NCBI GenBank assembly: GCA_002070955.1
Contig: MWEK01000003.1
Coordinates: forward strand, 62,001 to 126,000
Source: Planctomycetes bacterium ADurb.Bin069
Lineage (GTDB): Bacteria > Planctomycetota > UBA8108 > UBA8890 > UBA8898
Direction: 5' to 3'
Length of the DNA: 64,000 nucleotides
In this document: in pieces, positions 8,528-16,792 of the stretch
How the letters are laid out: each line of letters opens with the position of its first letter
Position numbering within the stretch: the first letter of the stretch is position 1
Notes under the pieces: model-generated
Database searches by the model: none
The model's input: the letters and a program-made list of their open reading frames with translations, nothing else
Told to the model about the DNA's origin: nothing
Position numbers and translations under genes: made by a program

Positions 8528-9304
8528 ATGACGGCTCCTTTCACCCTCGGCGGGCACGAATTCGCATCGCGCCTGATGCTCGGCACGGGCAAATTCTCCG
8601 CCGCGGCGGTCATGCTGAACGCCGTCAAAGCGTCGGGAGCGCAGCTCGTCACCGTGGCGCTGCGCCGCATCAACCGCGAGCGGCGCGACGACGACATCCT
8701 GGGCCCGTTGGCCGAGCTCCCCGGCATCACGCTGGTTCCCAACACCTCGGGCGCCATGAACGCGAAGGAGGCGTTCAAGGCCGCGCTGCTCGGGCGCGAG
8801 CTCAGCCGGAGCCCCTTCGTCAAGCTCGAGATCCACCCCAACCCGCACCACCTGCTGCCGGACCCCATCGAGACCTACGAAGCCGCCCGCCTCCTCGTCA
8901 AGGAAGGCTTCATCGTCCTGCCCTACATGCAGGCCGACCCCGTGTTGGCCAAGCGGCTCGCGGACATCGGCTGCGCCGCCGTGATGCCCCTCGGCGCGGC
9001 CATCGGCTCCGGCCGCGGCCTCGCCACCTTGGAGATGCTCAAGTACATCCTCCGCGAGAGCACCGTCCCGGTGATCGTCGATGCGGGGCTGCGCGCGCCG
9101 TCCGAGGCCGCGGCCGCTCTCGAGCTGGGCTGCGACGCGGTGCTCGTCAACAGCGCCATCGCCGCCGCCGGCGATCCGGTCGCCATGGCGCGCGCCTTCG
9201 CCTCGGCCGTCCGGGCCGGCCGCGAGGCCCGCGAGGCGGGCCTAATGGCGGCGCGCGACGCCGCCGCGCCCACCAGTCCGCTCACCTCGTTCCTGCAGAG
9301 CTGA
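8528..9304 (+). CDS. thiG: Thiazole synthase ThiG
   Basis: Builds the thiazole phosphate of thiamin from 1-deoxy-D-xylulose 5-phosphate, dehydroglycine and ThiS thiocarboxylate. The 258-residue TIM barrel is full length. Diagnostic segments are 'LMLGTGKF' near the N terminus, 'TVALRR', '[20 protein letters not shown]' with the Schiff-base lysine of the family, '[15 protein letters not shown]', and '[15 protein letters not shown]' for phosphate binding. Start ATG 8528 has GGAAGGCAGG upstream. It sits between thiS and thiH with 3 bases to the latter, so thiS-thiG-thiH are clearly cotranscribed. Confidence 0.95.
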   Translation: MTAPFTLGGHEFASRLMLGTGKFSAAAVMLNAVKASGAQLVTVALRRINRERRDDDILGPLAELPGITLVPNTSGAMNAKEAFKAALLGRELSRSPFVKLEIHPNPHHLLPDPIETYEAARLLVKEGFIVLPYMQADPVLAKRLADIGCAAVMPLGAAIGSGRGLATLEMLKYILRESTVPVIVDAGLRAPSEAAAALELGCDAVLVNSAIAAAGDPVAMARAFASAVRAGREAREAGLMAARDAAAPTSPLTSFLQS

Positions 9305-9307
9305 ACG

Positions 9308-10408
9308 ATGCTTCCCGATTGGCTCGAGCCGCCCCCGGAGGCCCTGGCGGGCCTGAACGCCTCGGAGGAGGAGGCCGGGGCCGCGCTCGCTTGCGAGGCG
9401 CCCGGAATTCGCCAGTTCGCGGCGCTGCTCTCTCCGCGGGCGGACGCCCTGCTCGAAACCGTTGCCCAGCGCGCCCGGGATGCCACCGCCCGGCATTTCG
9501 GGAAGACGATCGCCCTCTACGCGCCGCTCTACCTATCGAACCTCTGCGGAAGCGGCTGCGCCTACTGCGGTTTCGCCTCGGACCGGAGGCAGGCGCGGCG
9601 CACGCTCGGCGCCGCCCAGATCGATGCGGAGCTCGACGCCCTGGCGGCCAAGGGTTTCGAGGAAGTGCTGCTCCTGACGGGCGAGCGCACGGCGCGCGCC
9701 GGATTCGACTACGTGCTGGACGCCGTCGCCCGCGCGGCGGCGCGCTTCCACCTCGTCACCGTCGAGTCCTTCGCCATGACGGCGGAGGAATACGGCGCGC
9801 TCGCGCGCGCCGGCTGCACCGGCATCACCCTCTACCAGGAAACCTACGACCCGGAAGTGTATGCGGCGGTGCACCGCTGGGGCCCGAAGCGCGACTATCG
9901 CTTCCGGCTCGAAACCCCCGCGCGCGCCCTCGCGGCCGGCATGCGCACCGCGGGGCTCGGCGTCCTGCTCGGCCTGGCCGAACCGCGGCGCGATGCGCTG
10001 CGCCTTTTCCGCCACGTCGAGCACCTGCGGCGCCGGTACTGGCAGGGTGGCATCGCCGTGTCGTTCCCGCGCATCCGGCCGCAGCGCGGCGGCTTCACGC
10101 CGCCCCATCCCGTGGACGAGAAGCTGCTTGCCCGCATCATTCTCGCCTTCCGTATCGCCTGGCCCGATTTGCCCCTTACGCTGTCGACCCGGGAGCGCGC
10201 CGAGTTTCGCGACGGGATGGCGGGGCTGGGAATCTCGCGCATGAGCATCGAGAGCCGAACCACCGTGGGCGGCTACCGCGGCGGCGCCGAGGAATCCGGC
10301 GGCCAGTTCGAAGTCTGCGACCAGCGCGATCTTCGCGGATTCTGCGCCGCCTTGGAGGCCAAGGGCCTGCAACCGGTTTTCAAGAATTGGGATGCGGTCT
10401 ACCGATGA
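9308..10408 (+). CDS. thiH: 2-iminoacetate synthase (radical SAM tyrosine lyase)
   Basis: ThiH cleaves tyrosine with a radical SAM mechanism to give dehydroglycine (2-iminoacetate) and p-cresol, feeding ThiG. This oxygen-sensitive branch, rather than the oxidase ThiO, fits an anaerobic or facultative lifestyle. The [4Fe-4S] motif is 'SNLCGSGCAYCGFASD' (C-x3-C-x2-C) near residues 77-92. Further ThiH traits are 'GERTARAGFDYVL', 'LYQETYDPEVYAAVH', and the C-terminal 'ESSRTTVGGY'-like segment seen here as 'IESRTTVGGYRGG'. At 366 residues it is of normal size. Its TGA overlaps the next gene's ATG (ATGA), suggesting translational coupling to the folate reductase. Confidence 0.94.
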   Translation: MLPDWLEPPPEALAGLNASEEEAGAALACEAPGIRQFAALLSPRADALLETVAQRARDATARHFGKTIALYAPLYLSNLCGSGCAYCGFASDRRQARRTLGAAQIDAELDALAAKGFEEVLLLTGERTARAGFDYVLDAVARAAARFHLVTVESFAMTAEEYGALARAGCTGITLYQETYDPEVYAAVHRWGPKRDYRFRLETPARALAAGMRTAGLGVLLGLAEPRRDALRLFRHVEHLRRRYWQGGIAVSFPRIRPQRGGFTPPHPVDEKLLARIILAFRIAWPDLPLTLSTRERAEFRDGMAGLGISRMSIESRTTVGGYRGGAEESGGQFEVCDQRDLRGFCAALEAKGLQPVFKNWDAVYR

Positions 10409-11970
10409 CGCTGCAAGAAGTCTTCGCGAAAAAAACCTTCTGTTTGGGCGTCGAGCTGGTGACGACGCGCGGCTTGGCCCACCACGACCCCGCCGCGAAG
10501 GTCCTCCGGCTCGGGCGCGATCTGGCCGGCCGCACGGAGATCGACTGGCTCTCCATCACCGACAACGCCGGCGGCAACCCCGCCCTCGCCGCGGAGCACC
10601 TCGGAGGCCTCCTGCGCGATCTCGGGGCCGAGGTGTTGATCCACCTGTCGGCCAAGGACATGAACCGCAGCGCCCTGGAAGGCCGGGCCTGGGCCCTGGC
10701 GAGCCGCGGCCTCACGAACGTGCTCGCCTTGACGGGCGACTACCCCGTGGCCGGATTCCGCGGGAACGCGCGGCCGGCCTTCGACCTGGACTCGGTGACG
10801 CTGCTCGCGATGCTCGCCGACATGAACGCGGGCATGGAGATCGCGGCGCCCGGGCGCGCCGCCGTCACCCTGGAGCCGACCGCGTTTTATCCGGGCGTCG
10901 CGGTGTCGCCCTTCAAGGCCCAGGCGGCGGAACTGCTCGGCCAGTACCTGAAGCTCGAGCGCAAGATCGTCCACGGCGCGCGGTTCATTATCACCCAAGT
11001 CGGCTACGACGCGCGCAAGTGGGACGAGCTGCGGCTGCACCTGGCGGAGCGCGGGCACGCGCTCCCCTGCATCGGCTACGTGTATCTTCTCGGGAAGGGC
11101 GTGGCGCGGATCTTCCACCGCAACCAGATCCCCGGCTGCGTCGTCTCGGACGAGCTTCTCGCCCTCGTCGAACGACAGGCGGCGGGGCCGGACCGCGGCA
11201 AGAGCTTCTTCATCGAACTGGCAGCCAAACAGGCCGCGATCCTCCGGGGTATGGGCTACCGCGGCGCCTACCTGGGCGGACTCTCCTCGCCGGCGCAGCT
11301 CGATGCGATCCTGGAGCGCCTCGGGAGCTTCAGCCCTGATGACTGGCGGCTCTTCGCCAAGGAACTCCAGTTCCCCGCCCCGAAGGAGTTCTACATGTAC
11401 GCGCGCCACCCCGAGACGGGCCTGGCGGATGCCGCCGCGCGGAAGCCCGTACCGCGCGCCCCGGCCGGGGCGCTCGAACGCCTCGCCTTCGCCTTCAACC
11501 AAGTCTTTCACCGCCTCGTCTTCGCCTCCACGGCACCGCTCTTCGGCCCCGCGGCGCGGGTCTACCGGGCCCTCGAGAAGCGGCCGCGCCTGGCCGCGTC
11601 CGCGCGGGACATTGAGAACCTGATCAAGGCCGTCTTGTTCGGCTGCCGCGGCTGCGGAGACTGCTCGCTGCCCGAGACGACCTATATCTGCCCCGAGTTC
11701 GCCTGCCCCAAACGGCAGCGCAACGGCCCCTGCGGGGGCTCGTTCCTGGGCCAATGCGAGGCCGAAGACCGCGATTGCATCTGGGTGCGCGCCTTCCGGC
11801 GCTGCGGCGGGGCGGAGCAATTCGCCGCGCTCTTCCAGGCCGCCCCGACCTTTGTCGATGACGCCCTCCGCACCTCTTCGTCCTGGGCCAACGCGTTTCT
11901 GGGCCGCGACCACCACCGCTACGAGAAAGGAGTGAAGCATGGCGATTCCGGGACTCATGCTGATCGGTGA
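10405..11970 (+). CDS. metF: Methylenetetrahydrofolate reductase fused to MetV-like C-terminal domain
   Basis: A 521-residue protein. Residues 1 to about 300 form the MetF TIM barrel ('KTFCLGVELVTTRG', 'WLSITDNAGGNPALA', 'ALTGDYPVAGFRGNARPAF', 'ARFIITQVGYDARKW'), which reduces methylene-H4folate to methyl-H4folate. The last 150 residues carry a cysteine cluster, 'GCRGCGDCSLPETTYICPE' and 'CPKRQRNGPCGGSF', matching the MetV-type domain that in acetogens is a separate zinc or Fe-S subunit. Here both parts are one chain. The start overlaps the thiH stop; the 3' end overlaps the AcsE-like gene by 32 bases. The electron donor is not evident, as no diaphorase or hydrogenase gene is near. Family assignment is firm; physiological role (methionine supply or a corrinoid C1 route) is open. 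Confidence 0.88.
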   Translation: MTLQEVFAKKTFCLGVELVTTRGLAHHDPAAKVLRLGRDLAGRTEIDWLSITDNAGGNPALAAEHLGGLLRDLGAEVLIHLSAKDMNRSALEGRAWALASRGLTNVLALTGDYPVAGFRGNARPAFDLDSVTLLAMLADMNAGMEIAAPGRAAVTLEPTAFYPGVAVSPFKAQAAELLGQYLKLERKIVHGARFIITQVGYDARKWDELRLHLAERGHALPCIGYVYLLGKGVARIFHRNQIPGCVVSDELLALVERQAAGPDRGKSFFIELAAKQAAILRGMGYRGAYLGGLSSPAQLDAILERLGSFSPDDWRLFAKELQFPAPKEFYMYARHPETGLADAAARKPVPRAPAGALERLAFAFNQVFHRLVFASTAPLFGPAARVYRALEKRPRLAASARDIENLIKAVLFGCRGCGDCSLPETTYICPEFACPKRQRNGPCGGSFLGQCEAEDRDCIWVRAFRRCGGAEQFAALFQAAPTFVDDALRTSSSWANAFLGRDHHRYEKGVKHGDSGTHADR

Positions 11971-12805
11971 GGCCATCAACGATTCGGTGCCGAGCACCAA
12001 GGAGATGTTCGACCGGGGCGACCTGGCCGGCATTCAGGCCCTCGCGGCGGAGCAGGCCGCGGCCGGCGCCCACTGCATCGATGTCAATGTCGGCCGGCGC
12101 GGCGCGGATTTCATGGCCGCGGTGGTGCGCAAGGTGCAGGCGGCCGTGGCGGCGCCCCTGTCCATCGACTCGCCCGACGTCGAGTATCTCCGGGCGGGCC
12201 TGGCGGCCTACGACCCCGTCCGCGGCGGCGGCAAACCCATCGTGAACTCGATCTCCGCCCTGAGGGCCGAGGCCCTCGCGCTCGCCAAGCTGCAGCCCTT
12301 CCGCGCGATTCTCCTCCTCACCGAGCGCGCGGACGCCGCCGGCGGCGGCGCCGCCTGCAAGACCGCCGCGGAGCAGCATGCCGCCGCGCTGGAGCTCGCC
12401 GCCGCGGCGCGCGCCCAAGGGCTCGCGCCCGACGACATGATCCTGGATCCGGGCATCATGCCCATCGGAGCGGACACCGCGGGACGGCTGGCGCGCACGC
12501 TCGACACTCTGAGGCGCTGCCGGGCCGATCCGGCTCTCGCTGGCTGCCACGCCTCGGTCGGCCTCTCGAATTTCACGGTGATGCTCCCCAGGAAGCGCCC
12601 GAACGGCCGGCCGATCCGCAGTGCGTTGGAGTCCGCGTTTCTGACCCTCGCCATGCCGCTGGGCCTGGATACGATCATCGGCAGCGTCAAGCGCTCCTAC
12701 GCCCTCCTGCCCGACGACGACGATGCCGTCCTGTGTCTCCGGGACATCATCGCGGCGGAGGGGTTCGCCGGCGTCGCGCGTCTGGACGAGTTCTGCCGCG
12801 GCTGA
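11939..12805 (+). CDS. acsE: AcsE-like methyltetrahydrofolate:corrinoid methyltransferase
   Basis: A 288-residue pterin-binding TIM barrel of the MeTr/AcsE and MetH-middle-domain family. Folate-binding residues lie in 'GAHCIDVNVG', 'PLSIDSPDVEYL', 'KPIVNSISAL', 'DDMILDPGIMPIGAD' and 'SVGLSNFTVMLPRKRPNGR'. Enzymes of this kind pass the methyl of methyl-H4folate to cob(I)amide on a corrinoid protein. The order right after a MetF-MetV reductase fits a reductive methyl branch, yet no corrinoid protein (AcsCD), CODH/ACS or MetH is in this window. ATG 11939 has GAAAGGAG upstream and lies inside the end of the preceding gene. It could instead serve a split methionine synthase or O-demethylase system. 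Confidence 0.82.
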   Translation: MAIPGLMLIGEAINDSVPSTKEMFDRGDLAGIQALAAEQAAAGAHCIDVNVGRRGADFMAAVVRKVQAAVAAPLSIDSPDVEYLRAGLAAYDPVRGGGKPIVNSISALRAEALALAKLQPFRAILLLTERADAAGGGAACKTAAEQHAAALELAAAARAQGLAPDDMILDPGIMPIGADTAGRLARTLDTLRRCRADPALAGCHASVGLSNFTVMLPRKRPNGRPIRSALESAFLTLAMPLGLDTIIGSVKRSYALLPDDDDAVLCLRDIIAAEGFAGVARLDEFCRG

Positions 12806-12853
12806 GGCGCGCGCCCTTGCCTCGCCGGCCCCGGACGCGCACAATCATCCGGC

Positions 12854-13747
12854 GTGGAGACGCATCGCCGGCAGTTCCTGGCGTACCTCGCGTACGAATG
12901 CGGATTCGCGCGCAATACCGTGCTCTCCTACGGGCGGGACATCGCCCAGTTCCTAGCCCATGCGGCGGCCCTGGGCATCGCCGCTCCCGAAGCGCTCGAC
13001 GCGGAAATCCTCGTCGCCTATTTCCGCGCCCGCATGGAAGCGGGCCTTGCGCCGCGGAGCGTTTCGCGGGCCATCACGGCGGTGCGCATGTTTCTGCGCT
13101 TCCTCGTCCAGGAAGGGACGCTCGCCGAGAACTGCGCCCGCTGGATCGCGACGCCCAAGACATGGAGCCGCCTGCCCGTCATCCTCAACGAGGAGGAAAT
13201 CGACCGTCTTTTGGCCGCGCCCCAGTCCGACGCGTCCAGGTTTCCGCGGCGCGACCGCGCCATCCTGGAGCTTTTCTACGCCACCGGAGCCAGGGTGTCG
13301 GAGGTGTGCACGCTGGCATGCTCCCAGGTGCGGCTCGACCTGGGGCTGGCGCGCATTATCGGCAAGGGCGGCAAGGAACGCCTCGTGCCCCTGCACCGTC
13401 CGGGCATCGCGGCGATCGCGGACTACCTTGCCGTGGAGCGGCCCGCGATGCTCCGGGGAAGGGAGGATCCCGGCGCGCTCTTCCTCAGCCAACACGGAAA
13501 GACGATGGACCGCGAGAACGTCTGGCGCCTGGTGAAGCGATGCGCCCGGCGCGCCGGCATCGCCAAGCGGGTCACGCCGCACACGCTGCGGCACTCGTTC
13601 GCCACGCATCTCCTGACCCGCGGCGCGGATCTCAGGGTAGTCCAGGAGCTGCTCGGGCACGCCCGCGTCGAAACGACGGAAATCTACACGCATTTGGACC
13701 GGACCGACCTGAAGCGCGCGCACCGCAGGTTCCACCCGCGCCCCTGA
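12854..13747 (+). CDS. xerC: Tyrosine recombinase of XerC/XerD type
   Basis: A 297-residue site-specific recombinase that normally resolves chromosome dimers at dif. The N-terminal SAM-like core-binding domain (about 1-90, 'FLAYLAYECGFARNTVLSYG') is followed by the catalytic domain: 'ATGARVSEVCTL' with the first catalytic Arg, 'GKGGKERLVPLH' with the Lys, 'TPHTLRHSFATHLL' with His-x-x-Arg, 'LGHARVETTEIYTH' with the second His and the nucleophile Tyr. All catalytic residues are present. The start is GTG 12854, in a run with no better alternative. Nothing around it indicates an integron, island or prophage, so a housekeeping Xer is the best call. XerC versus XerD cannot be decided. Confidence 0.88.
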   Translation: METHRRQFLAYLAYECGFARNTVLSYGRDIAQFLAHAAALGIAAPEALDAEILVAYFRARMEAGLAPRSVSRAITAVRMFLRFLVQEGTLAENCARWIATPKTWSRLPVILNEEEIDRLLAAPQSDASRFPRRDRAILELFYATGARVSEVCTLACSQVRLDLGLARIIGKGGKERLVPLHRPGIAAIADYLAVERPAMLRGREDPGALFLSQHGKTMDRENVWRLVKRCARRAGIAKRVTPHTLRHSFATHLLTRGADLRVVQELLGHARVETTEIYTHLDRTDLKRAHRRFHPRP

Positions 13748-13835
13748 GATGCCGCCCGCGCGCCGCCGGCGGCTCCCCGGTTGCGCGACCCGCGGGGGAA
13801 CGACTACCATAGAGAGCGCGTGCGAGGGCTGCGGC

Positions 13836-14012
13836 ATGCTCTTCAACATTGGCAAGTACGAGATCTTCGTGATCGTGATCGTCGGCTTGTTTTTGTTCGC
13901 GGGCGTGCCCGCGATGGGATACCTGCTCTCGCGCGGCGGCGCGGGCTCGCGGCAGCGGCTGGTCCGCGCCGCCGCGAGCGTGCGCGCCTTATGGCGGGCC
14001 TGGCGTGCGTAA
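13836..14012 (+). CDS. Small membrane protein, possibly TatA-like
   Basis: A 58-residue protein: a short polar start, one strong hydrophobic helix ('YEIFVIVIVGLFLFAGVPAM', about residues 8-27), then a basic amphipathic stretch rich in Arg and Trp. That is the TatA/TatE layout (Glu before the helix, Phe-Gly hinge, amphipathic helix), but the hinge is F-A-G and the conserved L-P-E-L is V-P-A-M, so the match is weak. GAGGG lies about ten bases upstream of the ATG and the stop overlaps the truA start by 8 bases, which argues for real translation. It could also be an unrelated single-span protein. Confidence 0.4.
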   Translation: MLFNIGKYEIFVIVIVGLFLFAGVPAMGYLLSRGGAGSRQRLVRAAASVRALWRAWRA

Positions 14013-14799
14013 CATCAAGATCGAGCTGGAATACGACGGCACGGAGTTCGCCGGCTGGCAGCGGCAACCCAACGGCGCCGGAGTCCAGGAGGCGGTCGAG
14101 GACGCCGCGGCCGCGGTTCTCGGCCACGCGGTTTCCCTAGTGGGCGCGGGACGAACCGACCGGGGCGTGCACGCCGTCGGGCAGGCGGCGAACTTCCGCA
14201 CCGAGCGCCGCATCCCCGTGGAACGCATTCCGTACGCGCTGAACGCGCACCTGCCCCCCGCAATCCGCGTGCGCGCGGCGGCCGACATGCCCCCCGAGTT
14301 CCACGCCCTCAGGAATGCCACGGGAAAGCATTATCGGTACACGCTGTTCAGCGGCGACATCGCCCCGGCCATCGGCCGCCGCTACGCGGCCGTCGTGCCG
14401 CCCGGGCTCATGCTCGAGCCGATGGTGCAGGCCGCGGCGCACATGGAGGGCGCCTACGACGTCCGCGCGTTCCGGAGCTTCGCCAAAGGACAGGAGGGAT
14501 CGAACACCTTGAAAACGGTCTGGCGCGTGCTGGTGCGGAGCGACGGGCCGTATTTCTTCGTGGACGTGCTTGGAAGCGGCTTCGTGTACACGCAGATGCG
14601 CACCATGGCGGGCACGCTGCTCCTGGCCGGTCGCGGCCGGCTCGTGCCGTCGGATGTGGCCGCGATCATCGCTTCGCGCGACCGCCGGCGGGCGGGTCCC
14701 ACGCTGCCGCCCGAGGGCCTGTGTCTCATCAAGGTGTTTTACGACCCTGAGCCCGCGGCGTGGTACGTCCCCGCCGCTCCGCGCGGTTGGATGGCATGA
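14005..14799 (+). CDS. truA: tRNA pseudouridine(38-40) synthase
   Basis: TruA converts uridines 38-40 of the anticodon stem-loop to pseudouridine. The 264-residue protein has 'ELEYDGTEFAGWQRQPNGAG', the catalytic-aspartate motif 'VGAGRTDRGVHAVGQ', 'ALNAHLPPAIRV', 'HYRYTLFSG' and 'FLYTQMRTM'-like 'FVYTQMRTMAGTLL', all diagnostic. Translation starts at GTG 14005 inside the end of the preceding small gene. The C terminus is followed by a 190-base gap containing the strong promoter of the hpf operon, so truA ends its transcription unit. Confidence 0.94.
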   Translation: MRNIKIELEYDGTEFAGWQRQPNGAGVQEAVEDAAAAVLGHAVSLVGAGRTDRGVHAVGQAANFRTERRIPVERIPYALNAHLPPAIRVRAAADMPPEFHALRNATGKHYRYTLFSGDIAPAIGRRYAAVVPPGLMLEPMVQAAAHMEGAYDVRAFRSFAKGQEGSNTLKTVWRVLVRSDGPYFFVDVLGSGFVYTQMRTMAGTLLLAGRGRLVPSDVAAIIASRDRRRAGPTLPPEGLCLIKVFYDPEPAAWYVPAAPRGWMA

Positions 14800-14841
14800 G
14801 GCGGAACGACGGCGGGACGGCCGGCGGCGCAGGCTGGGTTC

Positions 14842-14870
14842 TTGACTCCGTCCGCTGCACGGGGTATAAT
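14842..14870 (+). promoter_or_regulatory. Near-consensus sigma-70 promoter of the hpf-PTS operon
   Basis: TTGACT (14842-14847), 17-base spacer, TATAAT (14865-14870). Transcription would start near 14877, just before an inverted repeat TAAGA-N5-TCTTA (14883-14897) in an unusually AT-rich 5' leader. The leader is about 115 bases long up to the hpf ATG. This is one of the two best promoters in the window. Confidence 0.75.
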
Positions 14871-14992
14871 TTCTTCGCGTCGTAAGATATTGTCTTAAAA
14901 GAACTTAGAGGTGACGGGCGCGATCGGCGGCGCCGTGCGAGGCGTCCGCGGCGCGTTTGGGCTTCGCACAGGCCGTGAGCCGAGGAGGTTAC

Positions 14993-15337
14993 ATGCAAGT
15001 CACGGTGACAGGGCGGCATCCGGGCATCACTCCGCACGTCAAGGAATATGCGGAGAGCAAGGTGAGCCGCCTTGAACGCTTCTTCGATGGCATGCACAGC
15101 ATCGAGGTCATGATGCGCCGCGAGGCCGAGGAGAGCATCGTCGATTTGATCATCCAGACCCGCGGGCACCAGGTTGTGAGCGAAAGCCGCGACGCCGATC
15201 TCTACAGGGCGATCGATCTGGCCCTCGACAAGGCCGAAACCCAGTTGACGCGGCTCAAGGAAAAAAAGAAGGAACACCGCGGCAAGCACGCCGCCGTTAT
15301 GGAGCAGGAGGAGGCCCGAGGAGAACAAACGGAATGA
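14993..15337 (+). CDS. hpf: Ribosome hibernation promoting factor (HPF/YfiA family)
   Basis: A 114-residue protein of the short HPF type, which binds the 30S decoding region and parks ribosomes during starvation. It begins 'MQVTVTGRHPGITPHVKEYA' and contains 'KVSRLERFFDGMHSIEVMM' and 'YRAIDLALDKAETQLTRLKE', the family pattern of a beta-sheet with two long basic helices. The tail is charged and lacks the dimerisation domain of long HPF. The ATG has GAGGAGG five bases upstream. As in proteobacterial rpoN loci it is followed directly by a IIA-Ntr-like gene, here with an ATGA overlap. Confidence 0.88.
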   Translation: MQVTVTGRHPGITPHVKEYAESKVSRLERFFDGMHSIEVMMRREAEESIVDLIIQTRGHQVVSESRDADLYRAIDLALDKAETQLTRLKEKKKEHRGKHAAVMEQEEARGEQTE

Positions 15338-15813
15338 ACCTGCGTGACCTGATCACGGATGATCTGATCCTGGCGGACATGAAGGCTCGCGACAAGCGCA
15401 CCGCGATCAACGAGATCGTGGCGTTCATGTGCGCGCGGAACGGAATCTCCGAGGAGAATGCGCGCAAGGTCGAGGCGGCCGTGCTCCGGCGCGAGGGCCG
15501 CGGCACGACCGGCATCGGCAAGGGCGTCGCGATTCCGCACGCCAAGAACTGCGGTCAGGTGGACGAAATCGTGGCGGCGTTCGGCGTGGCGCGCGGGGGC
15601 GTTCCCTTCGCCGCGCTGGACGGCGAACCCGTCCGGCTCGTCTTTCTGGTCGTCTCCCCCAGAGGCCTGGAGAATGACCACCTGCGCGTCATGCGCAAGA
15701 TCGCCCACTTGGCGCGAGACGACAAGACGAACCGCTTTCTGGCCACCACCAGGGATTTCAGCACGCTGCGGGCGATCCTTGATGAAGTCGATGAGTACTT
15801 CGAAAAAAAATGA
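15334..15813 (+). CDS. ptsN: PTS IIA component, nitrogen-PTS (PtsN) type
   Basis: A 159-residue EIIA of the fructose/mannitol/Ntr fold. The phosphorylated histidine is in 'TTGIGKGVAIPHAKNCGQVD' near residue 68. 'DGEPVRLVFLVVSPRGLEND' and 'HLRVMRKIAHLARDD' are also typical of PtsN. There is no attached IIB or IIC domain and no permease gene in the window, so the phosphate coming from HPr (16789) and Enzyme I (17101) is probably a regulatory signal rather than a driver of sugar uptake. The gene overlaps hpf by four bases and the YvcK-like gene by about thirty. Confidence 0.87.
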   Translation: MNLRDLITDDLILADMKARDKRTAINEIVAFMCARNGISEENARKVEAAVLRREGRGTTGIGKGVAIPHAKNCGQVDEIVAAFGVARGGVPFAALDGEPVRLVFLVVSPRGLENDHLRVMRKIAHLARDDKTNRFLATTRDFSTLRAILDEVDEYFEKK

Positions 15814-16792
15814 GGCCCGGCCGCGGATCGTCGCCTTCGGGGGCGGCGCGGGCATGTTCTCGCTCCTCTCGGGCCTGCGTTTGTACACCGAGGACATCAC
15901 CGCCGTCGTGACGGTCACCGATGACGGCGGAAGCTCAGGGCTGCTGCGCAAAGATCTCGGCATCCCGCCGCCGGGCGACGTCCGCAACTGCCTCCTGGCG
16001 CTTTCGGATGCGGATCCGCTCCTCAAGGAGGCCCTGAACTGGCGTTTTCCCGAGGGCGAACTCCTCGGGCACAGTCTCGGCAACCTGCTCATCGCCGCCG
16101 CCACCCTGATCAAGGGCGATTTCGGCGTCGCCGTCCGAGAGCTGCACCGCGTTCTCAAGGTCGCCGGCAAGGTCGTGCCCAGCTCCACGCGCAAGGTCAG
16201 CCTGGTGGCCCACCACGCCGACGGCTCGAGCACCGCCGGCGAGGTGCGGATCGTCTCCTCGCGGCGCTCGATCCACACGATCGAGCTCCGGCCCGACCCG
16301 GGGCGGATTTCCGCCGAAGCTCGGGAAGCGATCGCGTCCGCGGACCTGTGCGTGTTCGGCCCCGGCAGCCTCTTCACGAGCGTCATACCCAACCTCCTCG
16401 TGCGGGGCGTGGTCGAGGCCGTCCGCCAGTGCCCGGCGCCGCGCGTGTACGTGGCGAACGTGATGACCCAGCCCGGTGAAACGGACGGATTCGCCCTCTC
16501 CGATCACCTCGCCGCCATCGAGCGCCACACGCACCCGGGCTTCGTCTCGGCGGTTGTGGCCAACACGGGGGCCTTCCCGGGCCCCGTGCTCCGGCGCTAT
16601 CGCGAGCAGGGCGCCGCGCCCGTCGCCGTCGACCGGGAAAAGTGCGGCGGAGTGCCGATCCACACCGGGGCGCTGGCCGAGTCCGGACGTTTGCTGCACC
16701 ACAATCCCCGGCGCCTCGCGGCGTTCCTGTTGGACACTTTTTGGCGGCGGACGGAACATGCGTCCTCGGCCGAGGCGGGGGCACGATCGTGA
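15782..16792 (+). CDS. yvcK: YvcK/CofD-like gluconeogenesis factor
   Basis: A 336-residue Rossmann-like protein of the YvcK/UPF0052 family, related to CofD and known in Bacillus to bind UDP-sugars and affect carbon metabolism and cell shape. Signatures: 'RIVAFGGGAGMFSLLSGLR', 'VTVTDDGGSSGLLRKDLG', 'PPGDVRNCLLALSD', 'GHSLGNLLIAA', 'CVFGPGSLFTSVIPNLLV' and 'NVMTQPGETDGF'. The ATG at 15782 overlaps the ptsN end; a second ATG at 15791 is equally possible and neither has a strong ribosome binding site, so translational coupling is likely. Its stop overlaps the HPr start as GTGA. In many genomes this gene neighbours rapZ and PTS genes, which agrees with this operon. Confidence 0.87.
   Translation: MKSMSTSKKNEARPRIVAFGGGAGMFSLLSGLRLYTEDITAVVTVTDDGGSSGLLRKDLGIPPPGDVRNCLLALSDADPLLKEALNWRFPEGELLGHSLGNLLIAAATLIKGDFGVAVRELHRVLKVAGKVVPSSTRKVSLVAHHADGSSTAGEVRIVSSRRSIHTIELRPDPGRISAEAREAIASADLCVFGPGSLFTSVIPNLLVRGVVEAVRQCPAPRVYVANVMTQPGETDGFALSDHLAAIERHTHPGFVSAVVANTGAFPGPVLRRYREQGAAPVAVDREKCGGVPIHTGALAESGRLLHHNPRRLAAFLLDTFWRRTEHASSAEAGARS

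Noticed and set aside
8362..11970. A 1202-codon open frame spanning thiG, thiH and the folate reductase
   Set aside because: Only its 3' third (from 10405) is the real metF frame; the upstream part is Arg-rich out-of-frame sequence under thiG and thiH.
12854..13747. Integrase of a mobile element
   Set aside because: No attachment-site repeats, other phage or island genes, or tRNA are nearby, and the sequence fits housekeeping XerC/XerD.
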